Below, piece after piece: positions 55,105 to 63,909 of a stretch of 64,000 nt of DNA. Location: NCBI RefSeq assembly GCF_900166655.1, contig NZ_FVZB01000006.1, positions 1,302,001 through 1,366,000 of the forward strand, given 5' to 3'. The notes under the pieces are model-generated. The model was not told the origin of the DNA and did no database searches. It saw nothing but the letters and a program-made list of their open reading frames with translations. The position numbers were made by a program, and so were the translations under genes. This DNA is from Halobacillus hunanensis (lineage in GTDB: Bacteria > Bacillota > Bacilli > Bacillales > Halobacillaceae). Position 1 is the first letter of the stretch; the number at the start of each line of letters is the position of its first letter.

Positions 55105-55809
55105 CTAGAACCACTGCATCACATAAAGAACAATTCCGACTATAAATAATGAGGGTAATAAATTTGCTACCCGTATTTTTGTTAATTTAAGTAAATTTAA
55201 CCCAATTGCGACAATCAGTAACCCGCCAGTGGCTGTCATTTCCACAATAAATAAATCGAGCATCTCCTCAGGAATCCACTTATTGATTTGCGTGGCAAGT
55301 AAGGCAATACCCCCTTCGTACAGTACAACAGGAATAACCGAAAAGATAACACCGATTCCGAGCGTAGAAGTTAATACTAAAGCAACAAACCCATCGATGA
55401 TAGCCTTCGTAATCAACACTTCATGATCATTACGAAGACCACTATCTAAAGCTCCAATAACAGAAAGTGCTCCTATAACAAAGATTAGTGAAGCTGTAAT
55501 AAACCCTTGAGAAATAGTTGACTGCTTTTCTGGTTTTGAAAACTTTCTCTCCACCCAGCGGCCAACATATTCTAATCGTTCCTCCAAATGAAGAGCCTCC
55601 CCAACGATTGCCCCTATGAGCAGACTCAGTAAAACTACAACAATATTGTTCGTTTCAAATCCCATCTGCAATCCAATCAGAATAACTGCTAAACCAACAC
55701 CGCTCATAACCGTTTCTTTAAAACGTTCTGGAATTTTCGTGAAGAATAAGCCAAGCAATGTACCAACGAATATACATAATCCATTTACAATAGTCCCTAA
55801 TAATACCAT
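55105..55809 (-). CDS. DUF554 family membrane protein
   Basis: A 234-residue membrane protein with about six hydrophobic segments, a basic loop around residue 90 and the start MVLLGTIVNGLCIFVGTLLGLFF typical of DUF554 (YdfK/YqgA). Function unknown. A parS-like site is 18 bases upstream of the ATG. Confidence 0.82.
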   Translation of the reverse strand: MVLLGTIVNGLCIFVGTLLGLFFTKIPERFKETVMSGVGLAVILIGLQMGFETNNIVVVLLSLLIGAIVGEALHLEERLEYVGRWVERKFSKPEKQSTISQGFITASLIFVIGALSVIGALDSGLRNDHEVLITKAIIDGFVALVLTSTLGIGVIFSVIPVVLYEGGIALLATQINKWIPEEMLDLFIVEMTATGGLLIVAIGLNLLKLTKIRVANLLPSLFIVGIVLYVMQWF

Positions 55810-55827
55810 AATGCACTCTCCAATGGT

Positions 55828-55843
55828 TGTTTCACGTGAAACC
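55828..55843. promoter_or_regulatory. parS-like site between DUF554 gene and parB
   Basis: TGTTTCACGTGAAACC differs from the Bacillus parS TGTTNCACGTGAAACA only in the last base. It lies just beyond the parB gene end. Confidence 0.85.
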
Positions 55844-55857
55844 TTATAAAAACGTAA

Positions 55858-55892
55858 TAAAAAGGCCTGGATACCAAACGACCAGGCTGTTA
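55858..55892 (-). terminator. terminator of parA-parB
   Basis: GCCTGG and CCAGGC form the stem with TTTTTATT after it on the minus strand. It follows the parB stop codon closely. Confidence 0.75.
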
Positions 55893-55896
55893 AATC

Positions 55897-56739
55897 TTAT
55901 TGACTTTCAAACCAGTTTAAGATCCGTTCAAGATCCTCATCATTAAGAAACTCAATCTCAATTTTCCCTTTTCGTTTTCCTTTTTGAATGTTGACACTAG
56001 TGCCCAAACGTTGTTTAAGACTCTCTTCCCGTTCACGGATAAAAATATCTTTTACTGGTTCGTTCTTGTTTTTTTTAGGCTTATCTTCATTTATTTCTAA
56101 AATAAGCTTTTCGACCTGACGTACGTTTAAACCTTCTGATTCAATGCGTTTCATAACAGGAATAACCATCTTCTTATCTTTTAACCCTAAGAGAGCCCGG
56201 CCATGCCCCATAGACAAGGAACCATCGTTAATACGTTCACTAACTTCTTGAGGAAGTGTCAGCAGCCTCACAAGATTAGCAATATGCGAACGACTTTTAC
56301 CAAGTCGCTTAGAGAGATTGTCCTGAGTAACGCCTAATTCCTTGATTAAATTTTGATAAGCATGCGCCTCTTCGATAGGCGTTAAATCTTCACGCTGAAG
56401 GTTTTCGAGCAGGGCCAGCTCCATCATTTCGTCATCCGTCAATTCTCGGACTAAAACAGGGACATATTCAAGGCCAGCTTGCTTGGCCGCACGAAACCGC
56501 CGCTCCCCTACTACAATTTCGTACCCCTTAATACTCTTTCTCACAATCAATGGCTGAAGAATCCCATGTTCTTCAATGGATTGTTGAAGTTCATTAATTG
56601 CCTCTTCAGTGAAATGTTTTCGTGGTTGATAAGGATTGGGTCTGCAATTCTCTACCCTAATTTCATGAATCTGTTCATTGTCTTTAACATTCATGTCATT
56701 AAATAATGCATTAATGCCTTTACCTAACCCTCTCGCCAT
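55897..56739 (-). CDS. parB: chromosome-partition protein ParB (Spo0J)
   Basis: Binds parS, spreads as a CTP-dependent clamp and loads condensin at the origin. The 280-residue protein starts MARGLGKGINALF, with the CTP motifs GERRFRAAK near residue 77, helix-turn-helix LSKRLGKSRSHIANLVRLL near residue 140 and the dimer domain at the C-terminus. It overlaps parA by 20 bases. Confidence 0.96.
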   Translation of the reverse strand: MARGLGKGINALFNDMNVKDNEQIHEIRVENCRPNPYQPRKHFTEEAINELQQSIEEHGILQPLIVRKSIKGYEIVVGERRFRAAKQAGLEYVPVLVRELTDDEMMELALLENLQREDLTPIEEAHAYQNLIKELGVTQDNLSKRLGKSRSHIANLVRLLTLPQEVSERINDGSLSMGHGRALLGLKDKKMVIPVMKRIESEGLNVRQVEKLILEINEDKPKKNKNEPVKDIFIREREESLKQRLGTSVNIQKGKRKGKIEIEFLNDEDLERILNWFESQ

Positions 56740-57493
56740 TTGCCATCACTTCCTTCGCTAAGTCTAAATATACTTCAGCCCCGCGTGACTTGGCATCATA
56801 TAAAATAATAGGTTTGCCATGACTGGGCGCTTCACTTAAACGAACATTGCGGGGAATTATTGCACGGTATACACGATCTTGAAAATACTTCTTTACTTCT
56901 TCTATCACCTGAATACCTAAGTTTGTACGAGCATCCAGCATTGTCAATAAGACACCCTCAATCATAAGGTCTTTATTCAAGTGTTTTTGGACAAGACGAA
57001 TCGTGTTAAGCAGTTGACTCAACCCTTCAAGAGCATAATACTCACATTGAACAGGAATCAAAACTGTGTTAGACGCTGTCAAAGCATTAATCGTCAACAG
57101 ACCTAATGAAGGCGGGCAATCAATAATGACATAATCATACTCATCTTTCACTTCATCAATGGCATGCTTAAGCCTTACCTCTCTGGAAATCGTAGGGACA
57201 AGTTCAATCTCTGCTCCAGCTAACTGAATGGTAGCTGGGATAGCATCAAGGTTTTCCACCATTGTTGCAGTACGAACTTGAGGAGCATCGACTCCCTCTA
57301 CTAGTACATCATATATACATTGGCTTACTTCTCCCTTTTCCACACCAACACCACTCGTAGCATTACCTTGTGGGTCAATATCAACCAAGAGCACCTTATT
57401 ATTTAAATAAGCCAGGCATGCGCTTAAATTGACGGCTGTTGTTGTTTTTCCAACGCCACCTTTTTGATTGGCAATGGAAATCACTTTACCCAT
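56720..57493 (-). CDS. parA: chromosome-partition ATPase ParA (Soj)
   Basis: ParA ATPase that also modulates DnaA. From ATG at 57493 it has 257 residues: deviant Walker A KGGVGKTT (11-18), Walker B DYVIIDCPPSLG. An AGGcAGGTG site is five bases upstream; the longer frame to 57523 lacks one. It overlaps parB and has its own unit downstream of a terminator after noc. Confidence 0.95.
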   Translation of the reverse strand: MGKVISIANQKGGVGKTTTAVNLSACLAYLNNKVLLVDIDPQGNATSGVGVEKGEVSQCIYDVLVEGVDAPQVRTATMVENLDAIPATIQLAGAEIELVPTISREVRLKHAIDEVKDEYDYVIIDCPPSLGLLTINALTASNTVLIPVQCEYYALEGLSQLLNTIRLVQKHLNKDLMIEGVLLTMLDARTNLGIQVIEEVKKYFQDRVYRAIIPRNVRLSEAPSHGKPIILYDAKSRGAEVYLDLAKEVMANGERVR

Positions 57494-57554
57494 GCTGTCA
57501 CCTGCCTCTTTCCTTATCATCACTTTCTTTTACATCGGCTAATTTATTTTTTCA

Positions 57555-57594
57555 AAAAACACCCATCTTCACAGCTGCAGGATAGATGGGTGGT
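57555..57594 (-). terminator. terminator of noc
   Basis: CACCCATC and GATGGGTG pair on the minus strand (with one interior mismatch) and run into six T, separating noc from parA. Confidence 0.85.
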
Positions 57595-57604
57595 AAAATG
57601 TAAG

Positions 57605-58486
57605 CTATGTTTTTTTCTTAGGAATTTTTATTGTGAATTGATAATATTCGTCATGGTCTTCCTCATTTGTTTCAACATCAATTCCAGTATCAGAGACCAT
57701 ATCAAGAGATTGTCGGATTGTATTCATTGCAATCCTCATATCTTTATTGACACCTTTAAGCTTCGGCTTTTTCTTCTTCGGCTTTGGATCCTGCAGCTTG
57801 GCAATTCGCTCTTCTGTCTGCTTGACGTTTAACTGCTTTTCGATTATTTCATCAAGAAGCTTTTCCTGGTTCTCCGGTTCTTTTAAAGCAATCAGAGCAC
57901 GTGCATGACGTTCTGTTATCTCTTTATTCATAACAGCTCGCTGTACGGATTCCGGAAGTTTCAACAATCGCATTTTATTGGCAACTGTTGATTGACTCTT
58001 CCCTAGCCTTTGAGCAAGTGCTTCCTGAGTTAATTCATGAATCTCAATTAAACGTGCGTAAGCCGTAGCCTCCTCAATTACTGTTAACTCTTCACGTTGT
58101 AAGTTTTCGATTAGAGCAACAGAAGCGGTTTGAGCATCATCCATCTCCCGAAGAATGGCAGGGATAGTTTCCCATCCAAGAGATTGGACAGCACGCCACC
58201 TGCGTTCGCCGGCAATTAACTCATAATGATCTTCGTTCAAACGACGCACAACAATTGGCTGAATCATCCCGTGCGTATGTATCGTCTGGGCGAGTTCACT
58301 AATCTTTTCATTGTTAAAAATAGCCCTAGGCTGATAACGGTTCGGTTGAACACTTTCGACAGGAACTTGCATGACTTCATCAGGGTTGTACTCTACTTCT
58401 TCATTGTTATGGCTGTTGCTGCTGTTATCTGACTCCGACTCTGTCTTGTCACCCAGTCCGAACAGACGACCAAAAGGATGTAACAC
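57605..58486 (-). CDS. noc: nucleoid occlusion protein Noc
   Basis: ParB paralogue that prevents division over the nucleoid. From GTG at 58486 it has 293 residues: [13 protein letters not shown] amphipathic start for membrane contact, an acidic serine/asparagine linker, [13 protein letters not shown] near residue 85, [21 protein letters not shown] and the dimer domain. The frame runs on to 58549, but the GTG has an AAAGGTGGTG site 7 bases upstream and gives the usual length. The upstream parS at 58529 would otherwise be coding. Confidence 0.94.
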   Translation of the reverse strand: MLHPFGRLFGLGDKTESESDNSSNSHNNEEVEYNPDEVMQVPVESVQPNRYQPRAIFNNEKISELAQTIHTHGMIQPIVVRRLNEDHYELIAGERRWRAVQSLGWETIPAILREMDDAQTASVALIENLQREELTVIEEATAYARLIEIHELTQEALAQRLGKSQSTVANKMRLLKLPESVQRAVMNKEITERHARALIALKEPENQEKLLDEIIEKQLNVKQTEERIAKLQDPKPKKKKPKLKGVNKDMRIAMNTIRQSLDMVSDTGIDVETNEEDHDEYYQFTIKIPKKKT

Positions 58487-58528
58487 GATCAGACACCACC
58501 TTTTTTCGATCAAGCACACGATCAAATA

Positions 58529-58544
58529 TGTTTCACGTGGAACA
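58529..58544. promoter_or_regulatory. parS site in the noc leader
   Basis: TGTTTCACGTGGAACA is the reverse complement of TGTTCCACGTGAAACA, a perfect Bacillus parS. It lies 43 bases upstream of the noc start codon. Confidence 0.93.
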
Positions 58545-58560
58545 TTCATTTTATCAAATA

Positions 58561-58598
58561 GAAAAAAGCGCCGCAGGCTGAATAGCTGCTGCGCGTAC
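58561..58598 (-). terminator. orphan terminator upstream of noc
   Basis: On the minus strand GCGC-GCAG and CTGC-GCGC pair and are followed by TTTTTT. No gene ends within 390 bases to the right, so it may be the left-over end of a former neighbour such as rsmG. Confidence 0.65.
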
Positions 58599-58925
58599 GT
58601 ATGCCTTTTTGAATCTATGATTTATTTTATCATATTTTGGCTAGTAAAAGTATCTAGCAAATCGATTATTTCTAATATCGACTTTTATTACAAAATAACG
58701 ACTCATTATACAAAATTCCACTATCATTGTATGATGAATAATCCGAAATTTCGACCCTAAGCTACATAACTATGAATCTAATCGCACTTTCCTAGCTTAC
58801 AAAAACATAGATATAAAACAACTCACCTTTTTCTTAATAACTATCTTACCATTACTATCCTTGAAGTTCCTAGGTGTTTTATTGCTTTCGAAGAAATTAA
58901 ATAGGAGTGTTCTTATTGACATAAT
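58599..58925. other. A-T-rich gap with no gene between orphan terminator and msrB
   Basis: No open frame of note, promoter or repeat seen. This is where the rsmG gene stands in B. subtilis. Confidence 0.5.
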
Positions 58926-58977
58926 GAAACTGCACCACAATTTTATTAGTAATTTCTAAATCGGGGTGCAGTTTCTT
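58926..58977. terminator. terminator of msrB
   Basis: AAACTGCACC pairs with GGTGCAGTTT across a loop of about 30 bases, just after the msrB stop codon. The T run is weak. Confidence 0.55.
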
Positions 58978-58993
58978 TAAATTGTAAAATTTA

Positions 58994-59566
58994 TTATTGG
59001 AATAGATGTATGAACTCCTCATATCCTTTTTCTTTAAGTTTTTCCTTAGGAATAAAGTTCATAGCCGCAGAGTTCATACAGTAACGTAGTCCTGTTGGCT
59101 CCGGACCATCATTAAAAATATGGCCAATATGGGAGTCAGCTTCTTTACTTCTAACCTCTGTACTTGTACCAAAGATTCCACGATCTTTTTTTGTTACAAT
59201 ATTCTCTTCAACTAACGGTTTAGTAAAGCTAGGCCATCCGGTACCCGAATAAAATTTATCGGTGGAGCTGAAAAGTGGCTCACCTGATATAACATCTACG
59301 TAGATCCCTGGCTGCTTATTATCCCAATATTTATTTTCAAAAGCTTTTTCTGTTCCATTATTTTGGGTAACTTTATACTGGAGAGGTGTCAGCATTTCTT
59401 TTAACTCAGCTTGGGAATATGTCACCTTCTTACCACCCTCAGTTCTCACATCTACTATACGTTCAGTGTTGTTCACTTCACCGGAGATCTTATTATAAAC
59501 GCCTGGACCCAGAAAGACAGTCAAACCAATCAAGGATACAATCGAAACTAGCCATACTTTTTTCAC
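58994..59566 (-). CDS. msrB: membrane-anchored or exported methionine sulfoxide reductase B
   Basis: Reduces methionine-R-sulfoxide. Residues 1-25 form a signal anchor ([19 protein letters not shown]); residues 40-185 are the MsrB domain with [20 protein letters not shown] and the catalytic Cys in RYCMNSAAM (about C164). The usual paired zinc cysteines are absent. GTG at 59566 has AGGAGG 8 bases upstream. An extracytoplasmic MsrB would protect envelope proteins from oxidation. Confidence 0.88.
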   Translation of the reverse strand: MKKVWLVSIVSLIGLTVFLGPGVYNKISGEVNNTERIVDVRTEGGKKVTYSQAELKEMLTPLQYKVTQNNGTEKAFENKYWDNKQPGIYVDVISGEPLFSSTDKFYSGTGWPSFTKPLVEENIVTKKDRGIFGTSTEVRSKEADSHIGHIFNDGPEPTGLRYCMNSAAMNFIPKEKLKEKGYEEFIHLFQ

Positions 59567-59739
59567 TTATTCTGCCTCCTTTTAAATCATGGTCACTATA
59601 CCCTGTAGGGTTATCTATAATCCAACTTTAACATTTACGTAAGCAATAGCTAATTTATATGTTTGCTCCATTTTTTTATTATGAGAAACGTCTGTCATTC
59701 GTTATAATCATAAATAAATGAAGAAAAGGAGCTATCCTG

Positions 59740-60039
59740 ATGAACCGAAAAGAAATGGAAGACCAGGTTATACAGAGTTACCAACAAGACGAACAAATGA
59801 TGATCCATGTGTTTGCCCAATGGTGTATCAACCATGACTTAAGCCCTGTTGATCTCTATAAAGAGGCATACCCTGAGCAAGCTGGTAATGAATCTTTAAA
59901 TCAAGCATTAGAATTAACTGTTCCTAAACAAGAAGCTGGTGAAATCCCGGATGAGACATTGCTTGGAGTATTATCTTTATTTGGAAACGAAGATTTAGCT
60001 TTTGTCGTAACTAAATATATGGAGAAGTTAAAAAAGTAA
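59740..60039 (+). CDS. small conserved-looking acidic protein of unknown function
   Basis: A 99-residue soluble, acidic, mostly helical protein that I do not recognise. AAAGGAG precedes the ATG by about 7 bases and the frame is well spaced from its neighbours, so it is probably a real gene. No motif stands out beyond a single Cys. Confidence 0.6.
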   Translation: MNRKEMEDQVIQSYQQDEQMMIHVFAQWCINHDLSPVDLYKEAYPEQAGNESLNQALELTVPKQEAGEIPDETLLGVLSLFGNEDLAFVVTKYMEKLKK

Positions 60040-60062
60040 AGCGGCTACCCACTTAGTGCCGC
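60040..60062 (+). terminator. terminator of small gene 59740-60039
   Basis: AAGCGGC and GCCGCTT form a 7-bp stem immediately after the stop codon; T run weak. A second hairpin follows at 60086. Confidence 0.5.
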
Positions 60063-60085
60063 TTACAAATTCAAATAGAAAGGAA

Positions 60086-60120
60086 AAGAACCTGTTAAGT
60101 CCATTATTAACAGGTTCTTC
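60086..60120. terminator. second hairpin downstream of small gene
   Basis: AAGAACCTGTTAA pairs with TTAACAGGTTCTT around GTCCATTA, a perfect 13-bp stem, followed by CCCTATTCC. Could serve as terminator in either direction. Confidence 0.7.
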
Positions 60121-60180
60121 CCTATTCCTTCTCTTAAATGCCCCAAACAACACATTACCGCTTCAGGCCAGAGTAATAAA

Positions 60181-60196
60181 TGTTCCACGTGAAACA
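60181..60196. promoter_or_regulatory. parS site between small gene and dipeptidase
   Basis: TGTTCCACGTGAAACA is an exact parS. It lies in the region between the hairpin and the dipeptidase end. Confidence 0.95.
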
Positions 60197-60226
60197 TTTA
60201 CTCGAATAATTAGATCTTTGAAGCAG

Positions 60227-61288
60227 TTATTTCCAAGTCGCCTTCAAAACCCGAATCCAATTTTCGCTCGTTAGTTTACGTAGAGCATTATCACTATACC
60301 CACGGTCCTTTAACAGTTTAATCACCTTAGGCACACCTGTCACATCACCTAATGCGTCCGGAATCGTTGTACCATCAAAGTCAGACCCTAAGGAGACATG
60401 TTCGATACCAATACGACTCGCAATATAATCGATATGTTTCACGATCATTTCTAGAGAAGTATCTGTATCTAACTTCCCATCCGGACGAAGCATATTTACA
60501 GCATAAGTCACCCCTACTACTCCATTGGATCCCGCAATGGCATCCAGTTGCTTATCAGTTAAATTACGCGATATCGGACATATGGTATGTGCATTTGAGT
60601 GAGTCGCCACCAGTGGCGCATCAGAGAGTTCATTTACATCCCAAAATCCTTTCTCATTAAGATGTGATAAATCTATCATGATGCCAAGTTTATTACATTC
60701 CTGCACAAGTTTTTTCCCAGGCTCTGTAAGCCCAAAACCAATATCAGGTGTGGAGGGATAACGGTATGGTACTCCTTCAGCAAATATATTCGGACGACTC
60801 CATACAAGACCAAGTGAACGGAGACCAGCTTGATAATATACGTGTAATGCATTAAGATCTCTGTCAATGGATTCGGCCCCTTCAAAATGGAGTATGGCAC
60901 CTAGTGTTTCTTTATGTACTAGATTTTCCAATTCTTCAGCGCTTTTGACAACTTTTAAAACTCCATTAGATTTGGTTTGCAAGTGATAAAGTTGAGCAAC
61001 CATTGCATTTGTCATGTGATGACAATAATCATAATCGACAGCTGAGGGTAAAGGAAAGTCGTATCCATTTTCATTCATGTATTCTTCAAAGTCTGGAAGC
61101 ATAGACCCTGAAGGATTTGGACAAAAAATGGCAAAAAAACCGGCACTCAACATACCTTTGCGTGCTCTGGGCAAATCAATATGCCCCACTGATGTTTCAT
61201 TTAAAAATAGACGATCACTGCTGTGCTCTTCTAGATGAAGCTTTAACAACGTATCATTATGACCATCAATAGTTGGAAACGGTTTCAT
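60227..61288 (-). CDS. membrane dipeptidase (renal dipeptidase, M19)
   Basis: A 353-residue zinc dipeptidase of family M19. Metal ligands appear as H9 and D11 (DGHNDTLL), E in HFEGAES near residue 130, and H in SHLNEKGF and THSNAH near 200 and 220. Such enzymes cut dipeptides, sometimes D-containing. GGTAGGA precedes the ATG. Lies outside any operon. Confidence 0.88.
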   Translation of the reverse strand: MKPFPTIDGHNDTLLKLHLEEHSSDRLFLNETSVGHIDLPRARKGMLSAGFFAIFCPNPSGSMLPDFEEYMNENGYDFPLPSAVDYDYCHHMTNAMVAQLYHLQTKSNGVLKVVKSAEELENLVHKETLGAILHFEGAESIDRDLNALHVYYQAGLRSLGLVWSRPNIFAEGVPYRYPSTPDIGFGLTEPGKKLVQECNKLGIMIDLSHLNEKGFWDVNELSDAPLVATHSNAHTICPISRNLTDKQLDAIAGSNGVVGVTYAVNMLRPDGKLDTDTSLEMIVKHIDYIASRIGIEHVSLGSDFDGTTIPDALGDVTGVPKVIKLLKDRGYSDNALRKLTSENWIRVLKATWK

Positions 61289-61494
61289 GATATTCCTACC
61301 TTTCTATTAGAACTAACTTTTGCGACTGAGATTACTTTCTTATCCCCAACTTCGACAGGATCCCTATACACTATTGAAATTTCTTTGTCGAAGACTGGTG
61401 CTACGGGAGACTGAAAGTTGTTTTCTTAATGATCTCCCACATCCTCTCTACCTTTAGATTTCGGTACTTTTTCATTTTTCCCTACTTTTTTTTC

Positions 61495-61528
61495 AAAAAA
61501 AGATCAGCTTTTATTTAAGCTGATCTAT
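61495..61528 (-). terminator. terminator of the YtxH gene
   Basis: AGATCAGCTT and AAGCTGATCT pair; the minus-strand side ends in seven T. Confidence 0.88.
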
Positions 61529-61548
61529 CCTGTCCTAGATTCTATTTA

Positions 61549-62046
61549 TTAATTGGGTTTGATCGTTTTTTTAATTTCATGCTCGTCACCGTTAACTACC
61601 GTAAGGTTTCCATTATCTTCAGAGTCAGTTAATTCTTCTTTTGCTTCATTTACTTTACTATTCACATCTTTCAATTCTTCACTTGCTTCTTTTGCAGTAG
61701 AGACGATTTCTTCAGAATCTGCTTTAACTTCTTGAACCTTTTCTTTTAATTCCTTGCCTTCGTTATCAAGGATATCTTGAATCTTGTTAATAGCTTCTTT
61801 TGTAACCGAGGTAGTTCTTTGAATTCGATTGACAAGCTCTTCTTTAGTGCCAGACGGATCTGCTTTAACTTTAGAAACATATTGACTTAAAGTGTCTTTC
61901 GTTGCCCCTGATCTTTCTTTTAACTTTGTACGCTCAGACGGATTTTTAACTAAAACAAGAGCTCCTCCTATGATTGCCCCGGCTGTCATGGCCAAGGTTA
62001 ATTTACCTGTGAGTGATTTTGTTTGTACCTGTGTTTGTTGTGTCAT
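61549..62046 (-). CDS. YtxH-domain general-stress-like protein
   Basis: A 165-residue protein: one hydrophobic segment near residues 17-33 (LAMTAGAIIGGALVLV) followed by a long charged coiled coil rich in Lys and Glu. YtxH-type proteins are often induced by sigma-B stress, but I found no clear sigma-B promoter here. Confidence 0.7.
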   Translation of the reverse strand: MTQQTQVQTKSLTGKLTLAMTAGAIIGGALVLVKNPSERTKLKERSGATKDTLSQYVSKVKADPSGTKEELVNRIQRTTSVTKEAINKIQDILDNEGKELKEKVQEVKADSEEIVSTAKEASEELKDVNSKVNEAKEELTDSEDNGNLTVVNGDEHEIKKTIKPN

Positions 62047-62441
62047 ACCTTTTAAATCTTCTCCCTCCGGATTGATATTATATTTTTCTTACCTTTATTT
62101 TCAATGCGGTTACACTACCGCTATTAACTAGTGTGAATAATTCCAAATTTTAGTTGGCGGAATTTCCGTATTGATCTCTAGTTGGGTGTGGACTTTGCTT
62201 TTTTTCAAGAAGGCAGCTCGACCACCTTTTCCACAGAAGTTACCCTAAAATCTATGTTTGAAAACATGGAGCTATGTAATACTTAATAAGCCCTTTTTTT
62301 GCTCTTATTTTATTGCTCTTTAAATGACAGAAATAACTCCATTCCATCTTATCATTTGTTACCGGTATATTCATATCAATATATCCATTAAGCGGCTGTT
62401 CCTTAACAGGTCAGGGATAGAGTATCCAGGATGGTTTTATT
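62047..62441. other. intergenic region between YtxH gene and SDR gene
   Basis: About 390 bases with no gene. The YtxH promoter must lie here. No repeat or terminator recognised. Confidence 0.4.
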
Positions 62442-62466
62442 GTTTGAAATGATTAGAATGTGGTAT
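62442..62466 (+). promoter_or_regulatory. possible sigma-B promoter of the SDR gene
   Basis: GTTTGA (62442-62447) and TGGTAT (62461-62466), 13 bases apart, resemble the sigma-B pattern GTTTAA / GGGTAT. About 45 bases before the ATG. GSP39-like genes belong to the sigma-B regulon in B. subtilis. Confidence 0.5.
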
Positions 62467-62514
62467 GCACATCAATATAACACATGATTTCTTGTGAGTG
62501 AGGAGGAAGGGTTC

Positions 62515-63384
62515 ATGAAACGAATGGATAGACAAACAGAAGGGCAACCTGGACAGGAACAATCCAAACAGCCTGGTATGGAAGAAAAGCTACATCCCCT
62601 GCCACTTCAAGCAGACGATGATTATAAGAGTGGAGATAAACTTATTGGCAAAGTAGCCTTAATTACCGGCGGTGATAGTGGAATTGGGCGTTCTGTCGCC
62701 ATTGGCTATGCCAAAGAAGGCGCTGATATTGCCATTTCTTATTTAGAAGAACATCAAGATGCAGAGGTCACAAAAGGAAAAGTTGAAGCTGAAGGACAAC
62801 GTGCCATTTTAATTCCTGGGGATGTAGGCGAGGAATCAGTATGTAAAGAAGCTGTCACCCGTACGGTTGATGAATTAGGGCAGCTTGATATATTGGTCAA
62901 TAATGCCGCCGAGCAACATCCTGCAGATGACCTTTTAGACATCTCGACTGAACAACTCGAAAGTACGTTTAAAACAAATATATACTCTATGTTTCATATG
63001 ACAAAAGCAGCCCTGCCCCATCTAAAAAGTGGAAGCTCCATTATTAACACAGCATCAGTAAATCCTTATACAGGCAATCCACACTTGGTCGATTATACAG
63101 CAACGAAGGGAGCTGTAGTAGCTTTCACACGCTCAATGGCTAAACAACTCGTAGAGAAAGGCATCCGAGTAAACGGAGTAGCCCCTGGTCCAATCTGGAC
63201 CCCCTTGATCCCAGCAACTTTTTCCGAGGAAAAAGTGGAGCAATTCGGCACAAACACACCAATGGGGCGGCCCGGGCAGCCTGTTGAACATGTCGGAAGT
63301 TATGTGTTGCTTGCTTCTGATGATTCAACTTATATCACTGGACAGTTTATTCATATAAATGGCGGAATGATTATGCAAAGTTAA
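62515..63384 (+). CDS. SDR-family oxidoreductase, general stress protein 39-like
   Basis: A 289-residue short-chain dehydrogenase. Residues 1-40 form a polar, Gln-rich extension typical of GSP39/YdaD. The NAD(P) loop TGGDSGIGRS lies near residue 50, NNAAEQ near residue 130, and the catalytic S-Y-K set near ASVNPYTGNPHLVDYTATKG. Ends with GGMIMQS. ATG at 62515 has GGAGGAAGG five bases upstream. Confidence 0.88.
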   Translation: MKRMDRQTEGQPGQEQSKQPGMEEKLHPLPLQADDDYKSGDKLIGKVALITGGDSGIGRSVAIGYAKEGADIAISYLEEHQDAEVTKGKVEAEGQRAILIPGDVGEESVCKEAVTRTVDELGQLDILVNNAAEQHPADDLLDISTEQLESTFKTNIYSMFHMTKAALPHLKSGSSIINTASVNPYTGNPHLVDYTATKGAVVAFTRSMAKQLVEKGIRVNGVAPGPIWTPLIPATFSEEKVEQFGTNTPMGRPGQPVEHVGSYVLLASDDSTYITGQFIHINGGMIMQS

Positions 63385-63421
63385 TAAAGAACATGGGCCC
63401 TGAGCTCATGTTTCTTTATTA
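63383..63421. terminator. shared terminator of SDR and phosphoesterase genes
   Basis: AATAAAGAA(a)CATG and CATG(t)TTCTTTATT pair around GGGCCCTGAGC between two convergent genes, slightly overlapping the second gene's end. Confidence 0.75.
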
Positions 63422-63909
63422 CTATAAAAGATATGGTCAGCACGAATACCTTGATGATCCACGGTTATAACCCCAAATGAGTAATAAGGGAGACGGCGCT
63501 TGTCCGTTACAGAGCCAGGATTAAACAACATCGTTTTCTTCACGAATCTAAGTAGTGGTAAATGCGAATGGCCAAATATAATGAGATCTAATTCTTCCCC
63601 TTCAAATTCTTCTATCACTCTTTTTTCTGTTGTCTTTTTATCGCCATGACCATGGACAATTCCTACTTTACAGCCCTCCCATTCGGTGACAACTCTTCGT
63701 GGCACCAATTCTTTCATCTCATTATCATCCACATTCCCATAAACCCCCATCACTTCCCCATAAGTAGATAACTGATTATATACATTGATTGAATGCCAGT
63801 CACCGGCATGAACTATAAGGTCTGCCGTATGAAGCTCCTGTATTAGACGGGCGGGAAGCTGTTTCGCTTTCTTAGGCATGTGTGTATCGGAAACAACGAT
63901 AATTCTCAC
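63406..63909 (-). CDS. YfcE/MJ0936-family metallophosphoesterase
   Basis: A 167-residue calcineurin-like phosphoesterase: DTH near residue 8, GDWH near residue 37, GNVD near residue 59, HGHGD near residue 87 and GHSH near residue 115 are the metal ligands. YfcE-type enzymes cleave phosphodiesters; the physiological substrate is unknown. The start is GTG at 63909 with AGGAGGG upstream. Confidence 0.88.
   Translation of the reverse strand: MRIIVVSDTHMPKKAKQLPARLIQELHTADLIVHAGDWHSINVYNQLSTYGEVMGVYGNVDDNEMKELVPRRVVTEWEGCKVGIVHGHGDKKTTEKRVIEEFEGEELDLIIFGHSHLPLLRFVKKTMLFNPGSVTDKRRLPYYSFGVITVDHQGIRADHIFYSNKET

Noticed and set aside
58487-58549. Extended Noc N-terminus starting at an ATG within parS
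   Set aside because: The extra 21 codons encode the parS site; the GTG at 58486 has a proper ribosome site and gives the usual Noc start.
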